Shown here one piece after another: positions 56,803 through 64,000 of a stretch of DNA of 64,000 nt (position 1 is the first letter of the stretch; every line of letters starts with the position of its first letter). The DNA lies in the NCBI GenBank assembly GCA_030762935.1, contig CM060880.1, forward strand, positions 19,461,001 to 19,525,000. Reading direction: 5' to 3'. This stretch comes from Hymenopus coronatus (taxonomy: Eukaryota > Arthropoda > Insecta > Mantodea > Hymenopodidae). The position numbers and the translations under genes are program-made. The notes below the pieces were generated by a model. The model was not told where the DNA came from. It did not search any database and saw only the letters and a program-made list of their open reading frames with translations.

Positions 56803-57012
56803 CGAGCGCAAAAATCCTTAACATGGCTTCCTTCGGAAGGGAAGTAAAGCCGATTGTCCCGTGTCGTAGATTTACAGCACACGTAAAAGACCTCAAGCCT
56901 GATAGAGAGGCCTCTGAGCAAAATTAAGCGGTCTTTCATGCCCAATTTAGAATAGGACGCTGAGAACCACAGCAGTTAAAGAGCGTCCATAAATAAAACT
57001 CCATTTCATTTT
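56803..57012 (+). mobile_element. SINE family 2, 5'-truncated
   Basis: Begins near GCGCAAAAATCCTTAACATG and keeps GCTTCCTTCGGAAGGGAAGT, GTAGATTTACAGCAC, GAATAGGACGCTGAGAACC and GCGTCCATAAATAAAACTCC. The tRNA head is missing. Confidence 0.82.
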
Positions 57013-58007
57013 CGATATACACTCGCCAGGCTTTCGTTGCGAGTACTTTGCAATCCATTGCGCTGTTTGCTTCACTGATATATTATAATTTTCTAGCGTT
57101 GTGCTTGGAATGCACGCAATAACAAACATTATAACAACTCTGCCTAACATGCTACCAAGCCGAGTATAGCAACTTATTAAAGGTAACTCGGTAACATGGT
57201 AAACGAAGGATGTGTTCCAAGTTAATTGATAAAAGCCTACATGTCATTTAACTTATGCAATACGAAAGTATTTAATACTAATTTGATATCAATTCTTGTA
57301 TCTACAAGAGTCCGTTAGTTATGAGCCAAAAAGAAACAATATTACAGCAACAAAACACGGCTTCAACAGTGTTCTACCTTGAAGAAATTTGATATTGTGA
57401 CAAGAGAGCTGTTCGTTTTGTTCACAAGCATAGTACTGCCTTTTCAGGAATGTTACCTCTAACACAGTTCCTCATAAAACACAGTCGCCGCATGAGGCCT
57501 CGTAGATACCTGATGTTATTTTATCCGTCAGCCTTACGAACCTGATATGTTTTATAATAGGTGTATCCAAAGTCGAGACAAAGATATTACCATACTCTCA
57601 TGTTGCTAAGCATCTAACACGTTCCACAATGTTTGTAGAATATTTAAAGTTTAAGTACTTAAGTTCTAATTTCCGCGCTACTGCAGGCCGAACTGTCAAC
57701 ATTATGAAGGATTTAACCGTCTGAAAACATGCTTTTCTTCGCTATATATACGTCATTTTTCTTTTGGCGCCTGAAATTTGGGTCTCATTTGTTGTACAAA
57801 AATAAACAGGTATAATTCATCTTCATTTTATTTTTTAGTTTCATGTACTTTTTTTAAACGTTGCAAAGTACATGCATGTCATTTTACAATAGTTCCATTA
57901 GCTCTAATATTTATTTATAAATGATCATAAAGTGTTGAGTTTCTTTTGGTGTGACTAGGTCTATTGGTAAACTATAGAATATAGTATCGAAGGTATACGT
58001 TTGGGTT
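57013..58007. other. No recognisable feature
   Basis: About 1 kb of AT-rich unique-looking sequence without coding signal. Confidence 0.45.
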
Positions 58008-58348
58008 CGTCTCCTTAGCTCAGTGGTAGCGCAGCCGATTGCCAAGCGGGAGACCTGGGTTCGATTGCCCGGTACCGGCGTGGGGATTTCTCCCCCGCTG
58101 GAAGACCTGGTTCGGGGTGCACTCAGCGTCGTGAGGTCTCTGGGGGGCCAAACTAGGAGCTACTTGATGGAGAAGTAGCGGCTCCAGGTCAAGAGGGTCG
58201 CATTAACCGGCCGGGAGGGATTGAGGCGCTGACCATGTCTCGCCCTCCAATACTGCACCCCATCCATGACGTCTGCCATGGGCCGAGATGGGGGACGCAG
58301 CGGCCGGGCGGTAGACCAAGATTCCTTGTGAGCTGTCGTGCCATGGAG
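58008..58348 (+). mobile_element. SINE family 1, full length
   Basis: tRNA-like head at 58010-58080: A box TAGCTCAGTGGTAGCGC, B box GGTTCGATTGCCC. A GC-rich body follows (GACCTGGTTCGGGGTGCAC, GAGAAGTAGCGGCTCCAG, GCGGCCGGGCGGTAGACC), then the tail GTCGTGCCATGGAGTTATT. It is the opposite-strand partner of the copy at 9724-10040 and has the complete head that copy lacks. Confidence 0.88.
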
Positions 58349-59653
58349 TTATTATAGGTATCTACTCTTGAATAAACACAAATACCTCTACCCACTACGT
58401 TTTCTTGTCTTATTTGTTCTTCCCGTATCTAAACGGGGCAAACAAATCATTTTCATTTCAGTATTGAAAGCACTTCCAATAAAAGGTGACGTAATTAGAT
58501 AAAGGTACATATTATACGTCCGAAATTGATTCTTTCTGTATGTCAATACCCCGATTCGAGGGAAATTTCGCCTATAATGAAATCGGTTGGATAGAATATT
58601 TAGTTCATTGTATAGAACTTATCAAATCCTACCATCTCAAAATCCATCACATCAATCCGTTTCGGTTTCAAATACCGAAAACAAGAGGATTCCTTCAACT
58701 CTCCACTTTGAAAAATGTTTTGTATGTGCATTCAAATCGTGCGTGTTTCTAAAAAAATTCTGGTCTTGTTTGTGACTTTTGCTCATAATAATTTTGATTT
58801 TTTCTCTCATTCCCATTGTGGTGACATTTGCTAATTTTCCGTAGATTGTTCTATTTTTCATTCATTTTTCATTCTATTTTTCTAACCGTGACGCAATGAT
58901 TTAATTTGTATACTAAAAATTAAGTAGTATTATTATTATTTACATAATCTGTCATTCATAGAACAGCCATAATAAATCATGTTCTAGGTTACAAGTTTCA
59001 TCAGATAAATTCATAAACACCCCTGTCATTTCCTATGATAAAACTTCGTTTTCGCTGCATAAAAACATAAAAGTATCAAATAACCAGAATTCTGTTTATC
59101 TTTTGAAAACATTTTGCTTGTTCCTTGCCATCATTTAGAATTGGTTCCTTCATTTCTTTCATATCACATCACTGACATAACCCTCACAGATGGCGTGGGT
59201 CGCGAGTTCGACGTCCACGATTTTTATGTGCGTGCATTGTGTGATGTTTTCTAGTAGCACCGCAATGGGTAATACGAACCACTTTGTGGTCAGAATCTAA
59301 TTTATGACTCAAACTACCTCCCATGACGGGCTGAGGCAGATGGGAGCAAAAACGAGAATAGCCGGTCAGGAAGCGGAACTGGAAAGGAATTCTCAACAAC
59401 AAACACACACTTAGAATAAAAACGAAAGTTGATGTAGGTATCGCCTTCACAGGACCCAAAAGAGAGATAGATTCATTGCATATCTCTCTCTCTCTTTCAA
59501 CGAGCAGAATGCTCTTTTGTATCCTAATAATTACTGCAGCAAACATATCCATTTACAGGTAATTAAGGTATATTTGGTAGGAACAACAGTATCACATCAT
59601 CGCATGGAACATCGACTTGCTCCGTGCATGCAGTGGGTAAACACATGCCGCAG

Positions 59654-59656
<3 letters not shown>
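58349..59656. other. No recognisable gene
   Basis: AT-rich. A B-box-like GCGAGTTCGACGTCC at 59200-59214, with some GC-rich sequence after it, hints at another tRNA-derived repeat at about 59185-59400, but no A box is convincing. The 122-codon minus frame at 59184-59552 lies across this and has no domain. Confidence 0.35.

Positions 59657-59694
<38 letters not shown>
59657..59694. repeat. Poly(T) run
   Basis: Thirty-eight consecutive T's. Nothing recognisable adjoins it. Confidence 0.95.
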
Positions 59695-59699
<5 letters not shown>

Positions 59700-59837
59700 A
59701 AACTCTTTTGTACAATTAGGTACAATACAGTTGAGCTAAACTAGACACAGAACAGCATGTAACATGTGGTTGGGGTACAATCTAGCGAGGGTCCAAAGAA
59801 ATAATACACAAAAACTAGAGAAAACAGCACAGAAAAA

Positions 59838-60305
59838 GCTGATGTGTTTCATTCACATGACTTTCTCTACATTTCTGCAATAAATTATTATTAAAACGCT
59901 TATGCTTCTATCTACTTAATGCTAATCAAGAAAAAAATAGCAGAAATAATTTTATTACTTGCTTCCATGTAAGTAGAAGCGAAATAAGGGAGTACCATAG
60001 GTTAAAAAGATAGTCAAAAGCCGGTTGTGTGTGACTGATATTCCTTTGTTTGTATGGACACGAGTTGGCAAATTCGCATCCTTGGAGGATACCAAACTAA
60101 AATACTAAGTTTGGTATTTAACGGTATTTTCGTTTTTGAGCTATGCTACCCACACACACACGCGCGCGCGCGTACGATTTTCTAAAAATGTTTTTTTTAT
60201 TCAGGGGGTCTCAAAATATATATTTCCGTAGAAATCATGGTATCGAATTTATGTGTGCATTACAACACCTCTATACACCATGTACATAGTACGTGCAGAG
60301 AAAGT
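59838..60305 (+). mobile_element. Family A, both ends, large internal deletion
   Basis: At 468 bp this is about half the normal length. It is intact from GCTGATGTGTTTCATTCACA to GACACGAGTTGGCAAATTCG, then jumps to CATCCTTGGAGGATACC. The CA array has become a CACACA(CG)n mixture at 60153-60171. The palindrome ends GCAGAGAAAGT. Confidence 0.82.
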
Positions 60306-60376
60306 AAAAATAAGAGAGCTAAATGTTCAGTCGCAGATCGGAGTGCCAGCGGCGCTTCAGTCTTCGTCGTTGAGGC

Positions 60377-60586
60377 TCAGGAGGAAGATAAATATGGCGA
60401 AGAAGAGGACTGCGGTGGCGCAAACAGGACCGATGGAGCCTCTTGAGGCTGATGCGGAGGACACATTACCTCCACATGCAGAGCTGAGTTGCGCACGTAC
60501 CACGGAGCGCCAGTCATGAGGCGGAGAAAACGGTTCTGTGCGCGCTGGATCTTGATGGTCTGCGACGGCAGCAGTAAATGGTCTCT
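60377..60586 (-). pseudogene. Jockey-type LINE reverse transcriptase, C-terminal scrap
   Basis: On the minus strand, codons at 60562-60470 read QTIKIQRAQNRFLRLMTGAP followed by WYVRNSALHVE. This is the characteristic 'Q..QN..LR..TGAPWYVRN..LH' block near the C-terminus of jockey-family reverse transcriptases. An in-frame stop lies just upstream (near 60589). Downstream the frame becomes proline/serine-rich and stops near 60377, so this is only a small relic of a roughly 900-residue protein. In another frame the same DNA encodes a hydrophobic tail (VCATAVLFFAIFIFLLSLN) that could be mistaken for a membrane anchor; the jockey reading is far more specific. The scrap lies just after a family A copy. 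Confidence 0.85.
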
Positions 60587-60589
60587 TTA

Positions 60590-61324
60590 CTTGTACAGTG
60601 TTGTTAATCCGTTTAGAATTACTACCTTTCCATGGGAAATACAAATCCATTTGAGTCCATTCCTATCCGAAAATAATCCGCGTTTCACGTGTTAAATTCA
60701 TTACTAATTGACACAATTTTGAATACGCAAGGTTCGAGAATAAGTAATTCAAGCTTTTGTATGGTCGATTATTGGATTCACGTTGGCGAACCTGTTAAAC
60801 TTTATTCTATGGATTAGAAGCAGGTTTTGAGGTTAGTGAGTGTTTTTGAGAAGGCCAAATTGCGAGATTATGGAAAATATTATACCAGTTTCAGGCAAGA
60901 AGAAGAGGAAATGACGAGCGTGCAGTGTATTGCAAAGTGTACTTTAGAATATAATATCTATGGCGTATTCAATACTTCATTACGGAGGTGTTTCCATTCA
61001 ACATATTTCGATCCGATTCCACTTTTTGCAATACGGAATGTGTACTCGTGGTGAATGATAGGAACAGAAAACAATCCATCACGCAGGCCATCGACTCCTA
61101 CGTTTATGCCTCCCTAGCAAGAATCTTTAAGTGCCAGGATAAGTGTCTAGTTTGAGGCAAGGTTCTACTCTCAGTCGAAAATGTATTAAGCTAACCATGC
61201 AATGAGAATGAAGATACCAAGAAGAAGGCATTTCTTTCGAATTGTGTTAAGATGCCCATTTATTACCAAGACCCTGTTCATATTAAAGAGCTTGCTATTT
61301 TACTCTGTTAACATACCAAATGTA
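60590..61324. other. No recognisable feature
   Basis: No further reverse-transcriptase sequence could be seen upstream of the jockey scrap. The open frames have no domain. Confidence 0.4.
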
Positions 61325-61487
61325 CAGGGTTACTACAAAAGAAATAGACAACTTCAACTGCCTGTAAAACAAAAACTATTAGAGATAGCAACCTAATTCT
61401 TTTGGAGGTATGTTCAGAAACTCTCAAAGTTTCGTTTGTTACTATTGGTAACGCTGTAGTGTTTTGTTTGTCGTTGCAGAAGCTGAA

Positions 61488-61952
61488 ATGGCGGAAAATC
61501 CTGTGGAAAAGGCATATTGCGTGTTGGAATTTGCTAGAACGCAATCAGCAACTGTTGCCCAACGATATTTTAGAACACGTTACCACAAAACGCCACCGAC
61601 TAGACAGTCAATCTACGACTGGTATAGAAAATTCGAGACAACGGGATGTTTGTGCAAAGGGAAGAGCTCGGGAATACCAAGAGTTTCGGAAGAAAACGTT
61701 GAACGTGTTCGTTCTGCCTACATAAGCCCACAGAAATCGACATCTAGGGCAAGCATGCAATTACAAATTCCACAGCAAACTGTATGGAAAATCTTGCGGA
61801 AGCGACTGCACATGATGCCTTACAGATTACAGATGTTGCAGTTTCTGAGTGAAGAAGATAAGGTCATTCGGCGTGACTTTTGCATCGACATGTTGCGACA
61901 TGATGAAGACGATGCTGGTTTTTGTGAGCGCATCATTTCATTTTTGTGGTAA
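61488..61952 (+). pseudogene. Mariner-like transposase, N-terminal part only
   Basis: The 154-codon frame from ATG 61488 is the DNA-binding half of an insect-type mariner-like transposase with a DUF4817-like helix-turn-helix region. Residues 1-60 form the first helix-turn-helix (YCVLEFARTQSATVAQRYF, then SIYDWYRKF). A linker with KSSGIPRVSEENVERVR follows. A second helix-turn-helix has SRASMQLQIPQQTVWKILRK (86-105). It ends at residues 145-150 (FCERII), just where the first catalytic Asp motif is expected in intact relatives. The inverted arm there supplies four foreign codons and a stop. No catalytic residue is present, so it cannot transpose. A longer frame from a TTG at 61464 is not the likely start. 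Confidence 0.88.
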
Positions 61953-62044
61953 CGTGTTCTAAAATGTCGTTGGACAACAGTTGCTGATTGCGTTCTAGCA
62001 AATTCCAACACGCAATATGCCTTTTCCACAGGATTTTCCGCCAT
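61823..62044 (-). pseudogene. Mirror copy of the transposase start
   Basis: The right arm repeats the start of the gene on the minus strand (MAENPVEKAYCVLEFARTQS, with V for A and H for Y changes soon after). After RYHK it reads into the antisense of the central part and stops. It arises from the inverted duplication and is not an independent gene. Transcription through either arm would make self-complementary RNA. Confidence 0.85.
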
Positions 62045-62209
62045 TTCAGCTTCTGCAACGACAAACAAAACACTACAGCGTTACCAATAGTAACAAACGA
62101 AGCTTTGAGAGTTTCTGAACATACCTCCAAAATAATTAGGTTGCTATCTCTAATAGTTTTGTTTTACAGGCAGTTGAAGTTGTCTATTTCTTTTGCAGTA
62201 ACCCTCTAT

Positions 62210-62850
62210 TACTGTAATTATTTATACTACGACTATAAAGTACTTCCAAACTTGTGTACGTGTATTAACCTATGAGAGAAGGATTACATATTTGCACACT
62301 GTCACAACACTGTTCCTGGTTTTCCAGTTGGTCACATTGTGCACAGCAGGAAATTTGCAGGAGCATCTACCTATCTCTCGCCGCTTGACTCACAGTTGCT
62401 GAAGCCTACCTAAGAGGATCAACCTGTAAAAAAAAGTCTGAAATTCAGAACAATGCGAATTTTATGAAGTAATGAATGTTAAGTGCATTTAAGACGGATG
62501 AATATAGTGGTGCAGACACTAAAATCACAACCAACGCCGGAATGCACTTCTGGATCTAAAATCATCTTGCACCCTTTATATGAGTTTTTATTTTTTTTAT
62601 TTATTTATTTTTTTTTTTTTTTACATTTTTTCCCCAGTGTTCATAATCGCTCAAATTACCCCTTGTAGTGAAAAAGTTCGCCAATTACTTTTCAAGTAGG
62701 GACATGATTAGTAAAGAACAATGTGCGATGTGTAGTGCGAAAAATAGGATGTAGCGAAAGCAGGAAAAATGACTACAAGCGTTTTGAAGTGCAGCTATAG
62801 AAAGGAATGTAGGCTGTGAAAGGACGAATGAAATGGGTTATAAAGGCGTT
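62210..62850. other. No recognisable gene; T-rich patch
   Basis: Contains a T-rich patch at 62584-62622 with two A interruptions. No coding signal. Confidence 0.45.
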
Positions 62851-62854
62851 TTAA

Positions 62855-63390
62855 AGTTAAGTGTCTTCCGAAGTTGCGACGCGAAGATTTTCAAGAAAAT
62901 CCCCCACAGAAACTATATTTAAATGGAAGCTTTTTTGAAATATTAAATTTTGATTCAAGTACTAGAAATTAAAGTGGTAAACGTACAGCGATAGAGAAAA
63001 CGCAGTAAATAACAGAAACAATTGTAATCACTTTAAAATAATTTATTTTCAATAACCTTTTAGTGTCAAATTATTTCCGATATCCATTATTAATGGTTCA
63101 AATTGTTCAACACTCGGTCATACTTACAAGTCCTTTTGTTATTTAGTTATTTCTCGCGATTGTATACAAAGAGCATGGAACTTTTAAGGCCAGCAAATAG
63201 GGTCCGGTTTTAAACATTTGACTATCGCTATTCCCTTTGCTATCTATAATGAAATGCGTGCTGAATCTATTTCGGGAACGGTCTGTCTCAAAGTGAAGTA
63301 GATAAAAATATAAACTTCCGAAGAATAGTTTCTATATTCCAATAATAAACAATTAGCTGTAAAGAAGGCAATATGAATGTAACTCAAAAT
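62855..63390 (-). mobile_element. Family A, old degenerate copy
   Basis: GTTAAGTGTCTTCCGAAGTTGCG, GAAGATTTTCAAGAAAATCC and TATTTAAATGGAAGC are recognisable. Diverged sequence follows (TTTTAAACATTTGACTATCGC, GAAGTAGATAAAAATATAAA) and an outer-end remnant near 63380. The palindrome side is missing. Confidence 0.6.
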
Positions 63391-63586
63391 ATTCCTTTTT
63401 AAGTCGGATCACCGTGTTATTTACAGAGGAACACACACAATGCTTGAATATACCGTGCGATGAGTTCCCCTAAAAGATAAAGCTAAAATAGGTGGGTATC
63501 TCTACCCATACAGTAAAGGCATTATGTTTCCCCACCTCTGGAAATGACAGTGCAGATTACAGAATACCAAAAAGAGTACAGTTTTT

Positions 63587-64000
63587 ACTTTCTCTATACG
63601 TAATATGTACACAGTGTATATAGAAGGTATTGTATTGCACCCAAAAATTCGATAGCGAGACTTCACCGGAAATGCATGTTTTGGGGCACCCTTGATCAAA
63701 AAAAAAAAAAAAAAAGCATTTTTAGAAAGATGTCCCTGTGTGTGTCTGTGTCTGTGTGTGTGTGTGTGTGGGGGGGGGCAGCATAGCTCAAAAACGAAAA
63801 GACCGTTAATTACCAAACTTGGCGTTTAAGTTTGCAGTATCTTCCAAGGACACGAATATTTTCAAGAAAATCCCCCCAACCACAACTACCCTTACCATGG
63901 AAAAATTTTCGAAATGTTTCATTTTCTCAAAACTGGTTCTAACGATTTTGATTAAAATCTCTTATATTTAAGATATTCAGATGAAAAAAATGTATATCTT
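63587..64000 (-). mobile_element. Family A, continues past the window edge
   Basis: Palindrome at 63587-63627 (ACTTTCTCTATACGTAATAT onward). There is an A-run at 63699-63714 and a (GT)n array at 63737-63769 that passes into G's. The body continues to the window end. Confidence 0.87.

Larger units (their letters stand above)
61325..62206. mobile_element. Mariner-like foldback element (inverted duplication of the transposase start)
   Basis: The 882-bp element is flanked by TA at 61323-61324 and 62207-62208, as for Tc1/mariner insertions. The arms are 61325-61590 and 61942-62206, inverted copies of 266 and 265 bp. By hand I count six substitutions and one single-base indel between them (about 97% identity). 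The outer ends read CAGGGTTACTACAAAAG and, reversed, GAGGGTTACTGCAAAAG. Each arm includes the terminal repeat, the leader and the first codons of the transposase. The 351-bp centre carries the next part of the gene once. The 3' half of the transposase and the original right end are replaced by the second arm. Confidence 0.9.

Noticed and set aside
59184..59552. 122-codon minus-strand frame
   Set aside because: It overlaps a probable tRNA-derived repeat and a short CT run, with no domain visible.
60357..60650. 97-codon minus-strand frame ending in a hydrophobic segment, resembling a membrane-anchored protein
   Set aside because: The specific jockey reverse-transcriptase motif is in a different frame of the same DNA, so this frame is a shadow.
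61402..61725. 107-codon frame overlapping the mariner-like transposase
   Set aside because: Out-of-frame shadow. The helix-turn-helix sequence is in the frame from 61488.

Overview
The window reads as gene-poor invertebrate nuclear DNA, probably from an arthropod. It is AT-rich, has no bacterial-type gene packing, and shows no host protein-coding gene I can recognise. Support for an arthropod comes from two DNA-transposon genes: a hAT transposase behind a TATA box plus a TCAGT initiator, and an insect-type mariner-like transposase. A jockey-type reverse-transcriptase scrap and several tRNA-derived SINE families agree with this. The species cannot be named from the sequence alone.

Roughly a third of the window (about 22 kb by my hand count) is one unnamed non-autonomous family, here 'family A'. 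Its members are about 0.73-0.89 kb. The left end starts TCTGATGTG, with ACTTTCTCTA about 25 bp inside. The body carries a G-rich block followed by a CA microsatellite. The right end is a ~42 bp palindrome whose arms again read ACTTTCTCTA / TAGAGAAAGT, followed by A's. In this annotation + means that orientation. I see 19 copies with both ends, plus many fragments. The architecture resembles DINE-1/HINE-type (Helentron-related) elements; that is an inference.

Layout. 1-7.9 kb: AT-rich DNA with tRNA-derived repeats, a SINE with an 11-bp target duplication (5002-5257) and one family A copy. 7.9-14.4 kb: a family A copy nested inside an inverted one, a second SINE type with a 10-bp duplication, and two more A copies. 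14.4-23 kb: sparse, with partial A copies. 23-36 kb: dense A copies in both orientations, one split by a small foldback MITE and another by a SINE. 36-40 kb: mostly unrecognised sequence plus two adjacent SINEs, one with a 13-bp duplication. 40-51 kb: head-to-tail runs of A copies. 51.5-53.9 kb: a complete hAT transposon with a perfect 8-bp duplication whose transposase is broken by one frameshift and lacks its zinc-finger cysteines. 54-60 kb: SINEs, a polypurine tract and A copies. 60.4-62.2 kb: a jockey scrap and an 882-bp mariner-like foldback element whose arms carry the transposase start in opposite directions. 62.8-64 kb: more family A, cut by the window edge.

There is no operon or pathway. 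What connects the pieces is layered transposition: A copies land at the A-runs of other A copies, SINEs and MITEs land inside A copies, and the hAT and mariner elements are now defective.
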